64,000 nucleotides of DNA from Phyllobacterium calauticae (GTDB lineage: Bacteria; Pseudomonadota; Alphaproteobacteria; Rhizobiales; Rhizobiaceae): NCBI RefSeq assembly GCF_019991125.1, contig NZ_JAGENB010000008.1, forward strand, positions 1 to 64,000, read 5' to 3'. Shown here piece by piece: positions 54,001-63,005 of the stretch. Positions within the stretch are counted from its first letter, which is position 1. Each line of letters begins with the position of its first letter. The notes under the pieces are model-generated. The model was given only the letters and a program-made list of their open reading frames with translations. It was not told the origin of the DNA and did no database searches. The position numbers were made by a program, and so were the translations under genes.

Positions 54001-54123
54001 ATCGACCTGCGGCAGGGCGGCAACAGGGAGGAACTGATAGGCAAACAGGCCCGATGCGGCCAGCGCGACGGAGAGGAGGATTGTTGCGATAGGCCGGCGG
54101 ATGAATATGGCGGAGATGTTCAT
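51001..54123 (-). CDS. RND multidrug efflux permease (MdtB/MdtC-like)
   Basis: A 1040-residue inner-membrane pump. It begins MNISAIFIRRPIATILLSVAL and has twelve predicted segments in two halves with large periplasmic loops. LTLSVGLVVDDAIVMLENISRHIEEG near residue 395 contains the proton-relay aspartates, and the second half has IGIVKKNAIMMVDFAL near 920. The short N-terminus and these features fit the MdtBC subfamily. It overlaps the adaptor gene by four bases (ATGA), so they form a pump operon; no outer-membrane channel gene is next to it. Confidence 0.93.
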   Translation of the reverse strand: MNISAIFIRRPIATILLSVALAASGLFAYQFLPVAALPQVDFPVISVSAQLPGAAPDTMANAVATPLIKQFATIPSVSTISATSTQGQTRVTIEFELDRNIDQAAADVQAAIARTLRQLPANMTTPPSYRKTNPADAPILLIALQSDMAQLSKLDDYAEQVISPSLSTVDGVGEVQVFGAKQFAVRIEVDPNAMKARGIGIDELTSAVADNNSIAPVGTLTSPTQQMAIEADTQSKNADTFRQILIASPNGKPVRLGDVARVVDSVANTQTESRYDGKKALVLAVFRQPGANTVDVVDRVRTMLPKFAEELGASTSLNVLNDRSTSIRQAVSDVQFTLILIIALVVMVIFVFLRRIAATLIPTIAVPLSLIATLGVMYVFGFSIDNISLLGLTLSVGLVVDDAIVMLENISRHIEEGMPPREAALKGSEEIGFTIVSITASLVAVFIPVLLMGGVVGRIFNEFAVVVTVAIVASALISLTLTPMLCSHMPAIPHDDGKGRKPLTERVFDAVLGGYRWMLDVCLRFRIVVFGIFLLTVVATLYLFSSIDKGFLPTEDIGQLSISTEARQDISFDAMVALQKQVADVLRSKPYVAHVASTIGGGFNSSSLNQGSFFVELKPKSQRLALDPLLTDLRQSLAKVPGINSYPIAIQNLRIGSTSSRAQYQFVLQGINADDLYPWSQKFLLALQQDRQYFADVTSDLQNNALQANLVIDADKARLLGISSTQLRNSLYYAFGTNQASTIFSTGDSYEVILELDPSIPWTTDKLDQMQIRSTTTNKLIPLSSFAHVERRAGLLAVSQLSQLPAVTISFNLPQGIALGRAVEEINKIKAELNVPDSISSAFTGTAKVFQQALSNQGLLIGAAILTIYIVLGILYESFIHPLTILTGLPAAAAGALATLQLFGFDLSVIAIIGMLMLIGIVKKNAIMMVDFALVRQRAGDTPHDAIREACLVRFRPIMMTTLAALMGTLPIAIGAGASSELRQPLGVAVVGGLFASQILTLFITPVIFLYMEDMSRGSTQLWRRVFGKRGTVAAPHAAE

Positions 54124-55364
54124 TGCACCGTGTCCGTCTTGATCGGATCCGGCGCAACCGCATCGGCCGCCGACAGTGCGGGCGCCGCAGTGTCCACATC
54201 GGCCACCGTTTCAATGACGCTCGAGCCGTCCTGCAGATGCAGCTGCCCGTCGATGACCACATGGTCGCCGGATTTGAGGCCCGCGGTGGTGACGGCGGTA
54301 TCGCCGACCGTTTCAACCACGGTCACCGCCTGCTTGATCACCTTCTTGTCGGGGCCGACGACAAAGGCGAATGTCCCGTCATTGCCCTGCTGAATGGCGA
54401 TCAGCGGTACGGTCACGGCGTCCTTGTGCGTGCCGATTTCGACCGTTGCGTTGATGTACTGGCCGGGCCACAGCGCGCCGTCATCATTGGCCACATCCGC
54501 CTTCAGGACAATCGTCCCGGAGGCCGTGTCGACGCTGGAATCGACAAAGTTGAGCGGGCCTGACGCAATCACTTCCTTGCTGCCGGGAACCTTGACAAGA
54601 ACGTCGAGCTGACGTTCCTTCATCGCATCGCGCAATGTCGGCAGATCGCTTTCCGCCACCGTAAACGACACCCGCAGCGGTGCCATGCGCGTGATGGTCA
54701 AAAGACCGCCGCCGGTATCCGCGGTGCGCACGAAATTGCCGACGGATGTGTTGACCACACCGACACGGCCATCGATGGGTGCCTTGATGGTCATGTAGGA
54801 CAGAAGGACCTCGTCGGCCTGGATCTGCGCCGTATCCATGGCAATCGACGCTTTCAACGCATTGACAACGGCAAGCGCCTGATAGGTCTGCTGCTGCGTA
54901 TTGATTTTCTGGCTTGACAGGGCCTGCGCCCCGATCAGGTCCTGATTGGCGGAATCGAGATTGGCCTGGTCCTTGGCCAGTGCCGCCTTGTCCTTCTCGA
55001 TCGTCGCTCGGATCGTCCGGTCATCCAGTTGAAAAAGCACGTCCCCGGCCTTGACCATCTGCCCGTCCTTGACATTGGTCGCCATCACCACGCCATCGGC
55101 TTGCGGCCGGATGATAACCGTGTTGATCGGCTCGATATTGCCGACAACCGTCTTGGTGATGGGCACGTCTTCGGTCTTGGCCGTGGCGGCAACAATCGAT
55201 GGAACGGCGGCAGACCGCCCCTTGCCGGACCCTGCGGCCGGCGCTGTCGCGGCAACCGTCGTCGGCCCCTTGCCGGCAGGCGGCGCGTTCAGATGGGGAG
55301 AGAGAAAGATGTAGCCGAGTCCGGCCAATACAACGAACGCGATCAAAAGACCCAGACGTTTCAC
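54120..55364 (-). CDS. RND efflux periplasmic adaptor (membrane fusion protein)
   Basis: A 414-residue protein anchored by an N-terminal segment (GLLIAFVVLAGLGYIFL, residues 5-21). It has the lipoyl half-motifs around VIIRPQADGVVMATNVKDGQMV (near 82-103) and YMTIKAPIDGRVGVV (near 188-202), joined by an alpha-hairpin (about 110-180), and beta-barrel domains to about 370. It resembles MdtA/AcrA. The start is a GTG at 55364 preceded by GGAGG. It is the first gene of the efflux operon, divergent from the MscS gene. Confidence 0.92.
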   Translation of the reverse strand: MKRLGLLIAFVVLAGLGYIFLSPHLNAPPAGKGPTTVAATAPAAGSGKGRSAAVPSIVAATAKTEDVPITKTVVGNIEPINTVIIRPQADGVVMATNVKDGQMVKAGDVLFQLDDRTIRATIEKDKAALAKDQANLDSANQDLIGAQALSSQKINTQQQTYQALAVVNALKASIAMDTAQIQADEVLLSYMTIKAPIDGRVGVVNTSVGNFVRTADTGGGLLTITRMAPLRVSFTVAESDLPTLRDAMKERQLDVLVKVPGSKEVIASGPLNFVDSSVDTASGTIVLKADVANDDGALWPGQYINATVEIGTHKDAVTVPLIAIQQGNDGTFAFVVGPDKKVIKQAVTVVETVGDTAVTTAGLKSGDHVVIDGQLHLQDGSSVIETVADVDTAAPALSAADAVAPDPIKTDTVQ

Positions 55365-55571
55365 TGCACGCTACCTCCAGGGCACCGCCCGTTAGCCAAC
55401 AATGTATCGGCTATGGACTCTCTCACCTTCCCGGCATCTTGTCGAATGACCATTTTGTCATGTTTGCTGCAATGCACAGGGCGGCAATCGCCCGGATCGG
55501 GCAATGCAATCAGCACTTGAAGCCGACCAAGCAATGCGCGTACTCCTATCAGGAGAACGAAGGGGACCGCG

Positions 55572-57836
55572 ATGCTGACACACCTGAACATTCCATCGGC
55601 AATGCGCGTGGTCCTTTTGTGTCTGTGCACAGCACTTCCCGGCGTTTTCGCAGCGGCCACAACCGCTTGCGCCCAGGCCGCAGCGCCGGAAACCGTCACC
55701 ATCGTGCTGCAGCGGGGCCAGAGCGAAGCCGACATCAACAACACGCTGCGGGCCGCCTATGCCAGCGGCCGCAACGTTGTCGTGCGTTGGGATGATCCGG
55801 CACCGGCGCCCGCACCGGCAAAAGCCAAGGCCTTGCCCGCCGCGCAGCCGGGCGATAGCCCGCTCGATCAGGCCGAAGCCCTGGCCGAGAATGCGCTGGA
55901 TTCATTCGGCACCGGTCTCTCCGTCGGGCTCACGGGCATCGGCCACATCGTCGAACTGCCCTTCATGATGGACAAGGGGCTGCAAAGCCAGGGCGGCGAC
56001 TGGGGCCAGGTTACCCTCGTCACGCTGGGTGCACTGCTTGCCGCCGCCGCCGCGGGCTGGATCGTCTTCCGGCTTGGCACGGCCCTGATCGTCCGCCCGC
56101 TCGGCGAGGATGCCGATCTCGTCCATCGCGCCCGCGGCTCGCTTGCCCGCACGGTGCGCGACATCGCCGGCATTTGCGCCTTCATTGCCGTCGGGCACAT
56201 CGTCATCAACGTCCTGACGGCCGACGCGCCGATGGCCTCCACCCTAACGTTGAGGCTGCTGCACGCCGCGGCGCTGACCCTGGTCTATGCGGCGGTCGGA
56301 CGGCTGTTCCTTTCGCCCGGTGATCCCCAGGCAAGGCTCCTGCCCATCAACAATCCGCAATGGCACTTCCGCATGCTGGTTGCCTATGGCCTCACCGGCG
56401 CCCTGGTCGGCCAGCTCGTCCGCCTGTCCCTGGAAAGCGGTGTCAGCCGCGGCGTCACCGAAGGCTGGTTCCTGATTGCAGCGACCGTGGTTACGGTTCT
56501 GAAGCTCTGGTGGTTCATTGGCGGACGCAAGGACATCACCGCGGTGTTTGCCGGACCGGCACCGAGCATGACCCGGCAGGTCATCGCAAGCGTGCTTCCG
56601 GCATTCCTGTCTTTTGTAGCCATCCTGATCTGGGTTGTCGGCTGCATGGCAGCCAGTGCTCCGCAGCGCGCCCATTGGGGGGAAGCGGCGGGCGCAACCC
56701 AGGTCATCGTCCTGCTGATACCCATCATCGCCCTTGGCATGCATGCGCTGATTGCGGCCATGCAGGAGCGGCACAAGAACGATACGCCCCTGCCGCCGCT
56801 GGCGCAGGCTTTCATCGCGGCCATCCAGACACTGGCGACCGGGGGCATCTGGCTTCTCGGTCTCTTCCTCATTATCCGTCTGTGGACCAGCTACATGGAC
56901 AGCGCCTACGCCATGGCGCTGTCGCTCATCACCGGCCTGCTGCGGATCAGCGTTGCCGTGGTCATCGGCTGGGCCATCTGGAGTTTCCTGCGGCACTATT
57001 TCACCGCCCTCTCTCCCTCCTCGCGGCCGCTGCTGCCGGGACAGGATGACACGGACGGTCCAGCGCGCACCGCCGCCGGACGCCTCTCGACGATCCTGCC
57101 GCTGGTGCGCGATCTCGCCTTTGGCGCCATCGTTGCGATCACGGCACTCGTGGTGCTTTCATCCCTCGGCATGGATATCGGGCCACTGCTTGCCGGCTTC
57201 GGCGTTCTCGGGCTGGCCATTTCCTTCGGCTCGCAAACACTGGTGAAGGATGTGGTCTCGGGCATATTCTTCATTGCCGACGATGCCTTCCGCACGGGTG
57301 AATATATCGACACCGGCAAACTCAAGGGCACCGTCGAGCGCATCACGCTGCGCTCCCTGCAGCTGCGCCATCAGAACGGCCCGGTGCACACCATCCCCTT
57401 CGGACAGATCCAGTCGGTGACCAATTACAGCCGGGACTGGAGCACGATCAAGTTCGAGCTGCGTTTCGACCGCGACACCGATCCGGAAAAGATCCGCAAG
57501 ACGGTCAAGAAGGTCGGCCAGGACATGCTTGAGGATCCGGAATTCGGCCCGGAATTTCTGGTTCCGCTGAAATTCCAGGGCATTCAGGACATCACCGAGA
57601 ATTCGATGATTGTCCGGCTCAAATTCACCGCCAAACCGGGCAACCCGTCGCTTATCCAGCGTGAGGCGATGAAGCGGCTGCTCGTGGCCTTCCGCGAAGC
57701 CGGTCTCCTGCTGGCATCCAATGCGGTGACCGTGCGCTCGGGGACCAACGACGCGGCCGGTGCCGGTGCGGCAACCCAGATCGCCCTGGAGAAGGCCGCC
57801 GAACTCGCGTCGACGCAGGCGGCCAAGCCGGGCTAG
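55572..57836 (+). CDS. Large mechanosensitive channel of the MscS family
   Basis: A 754-residue protein with a signal peptide (cleavage likely after TTACAQA, near residue 38), a periplasmic stretch, about ten membrane segments and a C-terminal MscS domain. The pore helix and beta domain show LLAGFGVLGLAISFGSQTLVKD (near 540-561) and FFIADDAFRTGEYIDTG. It is larger than MscS (about 290 residues) and resembles the YbdG/YnaI to MscM size range. GGGGAC lies ahead of the ATG. Its TAG stop is formed at the left border of the inverted-repeat element at 57836. Confidence 0.9.
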   Translation: MLTHLNIPSAMRVVLLCLCTALPGVFAAATTACAQAAAPETVTIVLQRGQSEADINNTLRAAYASGRNVVVRWDDPAPAPAPAKAKALPAAQPGDSPLDQAEALAENALDSFGTGLSVGLTGIGHIVELPFMMDKGLQSQGGDWGQVTLVTLGALLAAAAAGWIVFRLGTALIVRPLGEDADLVHRARGSLARTVRDIAGICAFIAVGHIVINVLTADAPMASTLTLRLLHAAALTLVYAAVGRLFLSPGDPQARLLPINNPQWHFRMLVAYGLTGALVGQLVRLSLESGVSRGVTEGWFLIAATVVTVLKLWWFIGGRKDITAVFAGPAPSMTRQVIASVLPAFLSFVAILIWVVGCMAASAPQRAHWGEAAGATQVIVLLIPIIALGMHALIAAMQERHKNDTPLPPLAQAFIAAIQTLATGGIWLLGLFLIIRLWTSYMDSAYAMALSLITGLLRISVAVVIGWAIWSFLRHYFTALSPSSRPLLPGQDDTDGPARTAAGRLSTILPLVRDLAFGAIVAITALVVLSSLGMDIGPLLAGFGVLGLAISFGSQTLVKDVVSGIFFIADDAFRTGEYIDTGKLKGTVERITLRSLQLRHQNGPVHTIPFGQIQSVTNYSRDWSTIKFELRFDRDTDPEKIRKTVKKVGQDMLEDPEFGPEFLVPLKFQGIQDITENSMIVRLKFTAKPGNPSLIQREAMKRLLVAFREAGLLLASNAVTVRSGTNDAAGAGAATQIALEKAAELASTQAAKPG

Positions 57837-58099
57837 GTCGTGCATTCATAAATCTGGTCGAAATGGCGCCTGAAACGGCAAGAAGATGCGAGGAGAGACG
57901 TGAAGGGCGGGGCCTTTCCCCCGGCCGAGCGGCTCGACACTGCAGCTTGCAGCCGTTTCGGCGTCCAAAGGATATGGTCCATTTGCCCGGCTACATCGTC
58001 GCAAAGCCTCAAAAATGAACCACATTTCCCTCGTCTTTGCTCCTTGTATCCAAACAAATGGCCTCATACCATTTCAATCAGATTTATGAGTGTACGACC
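57836..58099. mobile_element. MITE-like element with 31-bp terminal inverted repeats
   Basis: The outer 31 bases at 57836-57866 and 58069-58099 are inverted copies with 27 of 31 matches (they begin GGTCGTGCATTCATAAATCT and GGTCGTACACTCATAAATCT). The element is flanked by CTAG on both sides (57833-57836 and 58099-58102), consistent with a CTAG or TA target duplication. It has no transposase; open frames inside (such as 57833-58057 on the minus strand) lack ribosome binding sites. Internal sequence has a different, patchy composition. Both neighbouring genes end in the CTAG copies. Confidence 0.8.
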
Positions 58100-58887
58100 T
58101 AGAGCCACTCCGGCGTGCCGGCAAGCGCGACGGGCTGGACGATCAGCCCCTGCTCCGTCGCCTGGAGATAGGCCTCGACACCATAAATCCGGCGCATGTG
58201 ATCGGCCGTCAGCACCTCCGCGGGCCTGCCGTCGGCGACGATCATGCCTGCGTGGATGAGAACCAGCCGGCTGCACCAGTGCGCGGCAAGGCTGAGGTCG
58301 TGCAGGGATGCAACCACCGCCGAGCCCTTGCCGGCCAGATCGGCAAGCGACTGCATCAGGCCGATCTGATGTGCCGGATCGAGCCCCGCGGCCGGTTCGT
58401 CCGCAAGCAGGAGCGCCGCATCCTGCGCCAGGGCACGGGCGATCAGCACCCGCGCCCGCTCGCCGCCGGAAAGGTCGAGAGCCGAACGATGGCGCAGCTG
58501 CTGAACATCCATCCGCTGCATCGCCTGTTCAACCAGCGCCGCGTCATGCGCGCTCGGCCGGGAAAACCCGCGGCGGTAGGGCGTGCGGCCGAGCGAGACG
58601 AGATGTTCCACCGACACGGCCCAGGCGATTTCGCGGTCCTGCGGTAGATAGGCGACGTGCCTTGCCCGTTCCTCGACGTTCATCCGCCTCGCCGGTTTTC
58701 CGGCAATGGCGATGTCGCCGCTCGACGGCACCAGGCCGAGGATGCTCCGCAGAAGGGTTGACTTGCCCGCACCGTTCGGACCGATCAGCCCGACAAATTC
58801 ACCGGCGCGAACGTCAAGCGATACATCGTGCAGGACGGCCCTGGAGCCGAGCGACGCATGGACATGGGACAGGCTGAGGATCGTCAT
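58099..58887 (-). CDS. Iron-siderophore/cobalamin-type ABC transporter ATP-binding protein
   Basis: A 262-residue ATPase of the FecE/BtuD type with Walker A GPNGAGKSTLLR near residue 38, signature LSGGERARVLIARAL near 139 and Walker B LLLADEPAAGLDPAHQ near 158. It overlaps the permease gene in ATGA. Its last codons (GEWL-like end, EWL then TAG) finish exactly in the CTAG at the border of the inverted-repeat element. Family alone does not separate heme, siderophore and B12 substrates. Confidence 0.9.
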   Translation of the reverse strand: MTILSLSHVHASLGSRAVLHDVSLDVRAGEFVGLIGPNGAGKSTLLRSILGLVPSSGDIAIAGKPARRMNVEERARHVAYLPQDREIAWAVSVEHLVSLGRTPYRRGFSRPSAHDAALVEQAMQRMDVQQLRHRSALDLSGGERARVLIARALAQDAALLLADEPAAGLDPAHQIGLMQSLADLAGKGSAVVASLHDLSLAAHWCSRLVLIHAGMIVADGRPAEVLTADHMRRIYGVEAYLQATEQGLIVQPVALAGTPEWL

Positions 58888-59879
58888 ATCAGCGTCCTCC
58901 GCGTGCGAAACACCAGCCAGAGGAAGAAGGGCGCGCCGATCATGGCCGTCAGCACGCCGAGCTTCAAATCCCGGCCCGGCGCGATCAGGCGCACGAGAAT
59001 ATCGGCTGCCAGCAGCATCGATGCGCCGCCAAGCGCACTGGCCGGCAGCAGGCGCGACGGCCGGGCACCCACCAGCGGCCGCAGCACGTGCGGTACGATC
59101 AGGCCGACGAAGCCGATGGCACCGGCAACGGCGGTGGCCGCCCCGACGGATGCGGCCGTGCCCAGAATGGCGAAGAACTGCACCCGCCGGATGTTGATGC
59201 CCATGCTGGCCGCCGCATCGGGGCCCAGTGTCAGGGCGTCAAGCGCGCGGCCGAGGCTGAACAGCAGCGCCCAGCCCGCAAGGATGAACGGGGCGGCAAG
59301 CTGCACATGCAGCATGGAGCGGTCGGTGAGGGATCCCAGCATCCAGTAGACGATCTCCATCGCGGCAAACGGGTTGGGCGACAGGTTCAGCGCCAGCGTG
59401 GTCATCGCCCCGGCAAAGCTCGAGACAGCGACACCGGCGAGAATGATGGTCAGCGTACCCGCGCCGCGGCCGGCCAGCGCCTGCACCAGGAAGACCGCGA
59501 GAACAGCGCCTGCCAGCGCCATCAGCGGCAGGGCAAGCGGGAAAGCCAGGGACAGGCCGGTATAGATGGCGATCACCGCGCCGAGGGATGCCGACGCACT
59601 CACCCCGAGAAGGCCCGGTTCCGCCAGCGGATTGCGCAGATAGCCCTGCAGTACCGCGCCGGAGAGCCCGAGGGTCGCCCCGATCATCAGGCCGAGCAGC
59701 GCGCGCGGCAGCCGTATTTCCCGCATGACGATGACGATGGCGTCGCCCTGCCCGGTCAGCAGGGCGCGCATACTGTCCGAAATGCCCAGTGCGGCCGGAC
59801 CGGCGAGCAGCGACAGCACGAACAGGACAAGGGTCAACAGCGCAAGCCCGGACAGGAGAAGACGGTAATGATCCTTCAT
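58884..59879 (-). CDS. Iron-siderophore/cobalamin-type ABC transporter permease
   Basis: A 331-residue FecCD/BtuC-family permease with about nine or ten membrane segments. Typical regions are REIRLPRALLGLMIGATLGLSG near residue 53, QGYLRNPLAEPGLLGVSASASLG near 77 (ends diagnostic) and GFVGLIVPHVLRPLVGARPSRLL near 262. The ATG at 59879 overlaps the binding-protein stop (ATGA); the longer upstream frame is not conserved. Confidence 0.9.
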   Translation of the reverse strand: MKDHYRLLLSGLALLTLVLFVLSLLAGPAALGISDSMRALLTGQGDAIVIVMREIRLPRALLGLMIGATLGLSGAVLQGYLRNPLAEPGLLGVSASASLGAVIAIYTGLSLAFPLALPLMALAGAVLAVFLVQALAGRGAGTLTIILAGVAVSSFAGAMTTLALNLSPNPFAAMEIVYWMLGSLTDRSMLHVQLAAPFILAGWALLFSLGRALDALTLGPDAAASMGINIRRVQFFAILGTAASVGAATAVAGAIGFVGLIVPHVLRPLVGARPSRLLPASALGGASMLLAADILVRLIAPGRDLKLGVLTAMIGAPFFLWLVFRTRRTLI

Positions 59880-60736
59880 CTGGAGCCCTCCAGCCGTGCC
59901 GCATCCGACAGCAGCTTGACGGCCTCTGCCGTGAACGGTCCGCCGCATATCCAGTACTTGTCGGGGATATCGACGGGCTGCCGCCCCTGCAGCGCTGCCC
60001 GGAACGCCGGATGGAGCTGCGCGTCATAGGCAAGCGCGGGCGCCGGATAGGCGTTGTGGGTGGCAATCAGGTCCGGCTTGGCCATGACCAGTTGTTCGAG
60101 CGACAGTTTTTGCGTGCCGTCGAGGCCCAGTTTTTCGCCCATATTGATCAGTCCCGCCCGGTTGACAACCTCACCGGCCAGGGTGTTGCGGCCCGAGGTG
60201 ATCTGGTTGGCATAATAGAGCGCGACCGTGGGCGCATCGGCGCTGCGTGCCGGAAGGCTTGCCAGGGCCGCGTCCATGGCGCCCAGCAGTTCTTCCGCCC
60301 TGGCTTCGCGCCCGAGCAGGGCACCCATCCGCCGTACATTGGCGCGGATATCCTCGAAGGAAGATTCCGGCGGGAATTCCTCGACGCGAAATCCCAGCCG
60401 CCTGAGAATACCGGTCGTGGCCCGCGTGGTATAGGTGCTGGTCAGGACGAGATCCGGCTGCATCAGGAATATCTCTTCCGCCTGACCATGATTGAGCGCA
60501 AACGCCCCCGCCTCCCCGGCCAGAACCGATACGGTCGCGTCCCCGGCGAGATAGGACACGGAAACGAGTTGCCCGCCCGATGCCAGCAGCATCGCCAGCT
60601 GATCGGTGCAAAGGTTCATGGAGACGACGCGTCCCGGCGCTTCGGCCGACGCGGAATCGACCGTGGCAGGCAGCGCAATGGCGGATGCCAACCACGCCGC
60701 GCCTGCGCCGACAGCCCGTCTGTATCCCCTGCTCAC
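59876..60736 (-). CDS. Iron-siderophore/cobalamin-type ABC transporter substrate-binding protein
   Basis: A periplasmic protein of about 286 residues. The proposed GTG start at 60736 has AGGGGAG upstream and gives a signal peptide (RRAVGAGAAWLASAIALPATVDSASA); the frame is open to 60784. Family features are RVVSMNLCTDQLAMLLA after the signal and MQPDLVLTSTYTT near 90, typical of BtuF/FhuD-like proteins. It opens the three-gene importer operon. No recognisable B12 riboswitch or iron box was found in the 177-base gap to the aldo/keto reductase gene. Confidence 0.85.
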   Translation of the reverse strand: MSRGYRRAVGAGAAWLASAIALPATVDSASAEAPGRVVSMNLCTDQLAMLLASGGQLVSVSYLAGDATVSVLAGEAGAFALNHGQAEEIFLMQPDLVLTSTYTTRATTGILRRLGFRVEEFPPESSFEDIRANVRRMGALLGREARAEELLGAMDAALASLPARSADAPTVALYYANQITSGRNTLAGEVVNRAGLINMGEKLGLDGTQKLSLEQLVMAKPDLIATHNAYPAPALAYDAQLHPAFRAALQGRQPVDIPDKYWICGGPFTAEAVKLLSDAARLEGSR

Positions 60737-60913
60737 GCCCGCAAACTCCCCTTGCCCCTCATACAGCCGAAACCTTGGCGGCATGCGGCGACCTGCCTAT
60801 AGCTGCCATCAATATCGTCCGGCGTATAGTCATTCCTGCGGCATATCCATCGTCTGACCGGTTGACATCCCGTTTTGCCGCTTCCACCATGGGACAGATT
60901 CCGGGAGAGACAA

Positions 60914-61900
60914 TTGGACATTCGCAAGATTGGTAAAACGCCGCTGGCCGTCACTGAAATCGGCTTCGGCGGGGCGGCGATTGGCGGGCTGTATCGTGAA
61001 TGCACGCGCGACGCCGCAATGGAAACCCTGCAGACCGCGTGGGATGCCGGCATACGCTATTTCGACACGGCACCGTTTTACGGTTTCGGCCTGTCGGAGC
61101 GCCGGACCGGCGACTTCCTGCGCGACAAGCCGCGCGACAGCTACGTGCTTTCGACAAAGGTCGGCCGCCTCATGCGCCCGGTGCCGGAGGATCAGGTCCC
61201 CGATCATTCCTACGTCAATCCCCTGCCCTTCGCCGTCGACTATGACTACAGCTATGACGGCATCATGCGTTCCTTCGAATTCAGCCTGGCGCGCCTCGGC
61301 CTGAACCGGATCGACATCCTCTACATCCACGATATCGGTGCCTATACCCATGGTGCCGGACAAAACGCCGTCTATATGGACCAGCTGCTCGGCAGCGGGC
61401 TGAAGGCGCTGGACGAACTCAAGTCGGCCGGGGCGATTGCCGCCTATGGGCTGGGGGTGAACGAAGTCGAGGTCTGCCTCAATGTGCTGGCCCGCCATCC
61501 GCTCGACTGCATTCTTCTCGCCGGGCGCTATTCCCTGCTCGACCGCGCGGCCGAACGCGGCCTGCTCGACGTCTGCCGGGCGCAGAACACCTCGCTCGTC
61601 ATTGGCGGCGTGTTCAATTCCGGCATTCTGGCGACGGGTCCCGTCCCCGGCGCGCATTTTGATTATGGCTCGGCATCCCCGGATATTCTCGAGCGCGTCC
61701 GCGCCATGCAGGCCATCGCGGAGGCCGAAAATGTGCCCCTGGCAGCCGCCGCCATCCAGTTTCCGTTCCGCGAACCGGTCGTGGCGAATGTTTTGATCGG
61801 CACCGCGAAGCCCTCGAGCCTGACCCGCAATCTGGAAATTTTATCCACGAAAGTCCCGGAATCTGTATACACCGACTGCGAACGTTTCGTCCTTCGCTAA
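60914..61900 (+). CDS. Aldo/keto reductase
   Basis: A 328-residue TIM-barrel oxidoreductase resembling the D-threo-aldose/L-fucose dehydrogenase and pyridoxal dehydrogenase branch. It has GGAAIGGLYRE near residue 20, the catalytic region GIRYFDTAPFYGFGLSERR near 45-63 with Asp and Tyr, a lysine in STKVGRLMRP near 84, and IDILYIHDIG near 133. The start is probably TTG at 60914, which follows GGGAGAG; the longer frame from 60875 has no ribosome binding site. It stands alone and is divergent from the importer operon. Confidence 0.85.
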   Translation: MDIRKIGKTPLAVTEIGFGGAAIGGLYRECTRDAAMETLQTAWDAGIRYFDTAPFYGFGLSERRTGDFLRDKPRDSYVLSTKVGRLMRPVPEDQVPDHSYVNPLPFAVDYDYSYDGIMRSFEFSLARLGLNRIDILYIHDIGAYTHGAGQNAVYMDQLLGSGLKALDELKSAGAIAAYGLGVNEVEVCLNVLARHPLDCILLAGRYSLLDRAAERGLLDVCRAQNTSLVIGGVFNSGILATGPVPGAHFDYGSASPDILERVRAMQAIAEAENVPLAAAAIQFPFREPVVANVLIGTAKPSSLTRNLEILSTKVPESVYTDCERFVLR

Positions 61901-62150
61901 ATTCTTCTAAAAGATCGCTCCGGATTAGTATCGGCATGGGTTTCATCGGGTGGCAGCAACCGCTAATTTGCTGATCTGCCTTGCAATATCAGCCATTGCA
62001 TATTCCGCTCATCTGATTACATAAGGGCTCGCTGACTGCGTTCAGCGCGCCCGGCTGGCGTATGTGGCGGCCGGAAATCAGGCAATGAATGGAGCAACGC
62101 CCGGCTCTCTTTCATGTGTTGACACGAAGTATTGAGCGAGAGACCCAGGG

Positions 62151-63005
62151 ATGACTGCATCTTCGTCAGCGACCGTCACGGCGGCACCCATTCATGCAAC
62201 GGATGACCTTTCGGCACCGGTTGCATTTGCGATTCCCGACAATGTGTTCGCGGAAACGGTCACCGAGGTGCGCCATTATACCGATCGCCTGTTCCGTTTC
62301 CGTATTACGCGGCCGACGAGCTTCCGCTTCCGTTCCGGCGAATTCGTCATGATCGGCCTGCCCAATGCGGAAAAGCCGGTTTACCGTGCCTACTCCATCG
62401 CCAGCCCGTCCTGGGACGAGGAAATCGAATTCTTCTCGATCAAGGTCGACAACGGCCCGCTGACCGAGCATCTGCAAAAGATCAAGCGGGGCGATACGGT
62501 CCTCCTGCGCAAGAAGTCGACGGGGACACTGGTTCTCGATGCGCTTCTTCCGGGCAAGCGGCTCTACATGCTGTCGACCGGAACCGGCGTTGCCCCCTTC
62601 GCCAGCCTCATCCGCGACCCCGAGACCTATGAAAAGTTCGAAGAGGTCATCCTGATCCAGACCTGCCGGGATATCGCCGAGCTGAAATACATCACCGAAA
62701 TGGTCGAGGGCATCAAGGATGACCCGCTGATCGGTGAATTCGCCGCCGACAGCCTGCGGCTCTACACGACGACCACGCGCGAACCATTCACCCATATGGG
62801 CCGCATCACCGACCTGATGCAGAGCGGCAAGCTGTTCAGCGATCTCGGCCTGCCGCCGCTCGATCCCGAAACCGACCGCGGCATGATCTGCGGCTCGATG
62901 CACATGATCCACGACACCAAGGCCATTCTGGAATCCTTCGGCCTGGTCGAAGGCGCCAACAACAAACCGGCGACCTATGTGGTCGAGCGGGCTTTCGTCG
63001 GCTAA
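62151..63005 (+). CDS. fpr: Ferredoxin-NADP+ reductase
   Basis: A 284-residue FAD enzyme of the bacterial subclass I type. The FAD motif RAYSIASPSW lies near residues 80-89, the NADP motif LSTGTGVAPFASLIRD near 143-158, and IQTCRDIAELKY near 172. It ends VVERAFVG, the aromatic-tail form (here Phe-Val-Gly) seen in Rhodobacter and Azotobacter enzymes. An N-terminal extension of about 28 residues precedes the domain, so a later start is possible. The 250-base region before it has a TTGACA at 62118 too close to the ATG to be a normal -35. Confidence 0.9.
   Translation: MTASSSATVTAAPIHATDDLSAPVAFAIPDNVFAETVTEVRHYTDRLFRFRITRPTSFRFRSGEFVMIGLPNAEKPVYRAYSIASPSWDEEIEFFSIKVDNGPLTEHLQKIKRGDTVLLRKKSTGTLVLDALLPGKRLYMLSTGTGVAPFASLIRDPETYEKFEEVILIQTCRDIAELKYITEMVEGIKDDPLIGEFAADSLRLYTTTTREPFTHMGRITDLMQSGKLFSDLGLPPLDPETDRGMICGSMHMIHDTKAILESFGLVEGANNKPATYVVERAFVG

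Noticed and set aside
52642-54393. 583-codon plus-strand open frame over the RND pump
   Set aside because: Antisense shadow of the efflux permease and the end of its adaptor; low-complexity composition and no ribosome binding site.
57833-58057. Possible small gene inside the inverted-repeat element
   Set aside because: The 74-codon frame spans one terminal repeat, has no ribosome binding site and no recognisable protein features, so it is more likely chance.
60780-60800. Cobalamin riboswitch near the BtuF-like gene
   Set aside because: GCGACCTGCC on the plus strand resembles the end of a B12 box, but it is on the wrong strand for the importer, and the upstream conserved helices are absent.
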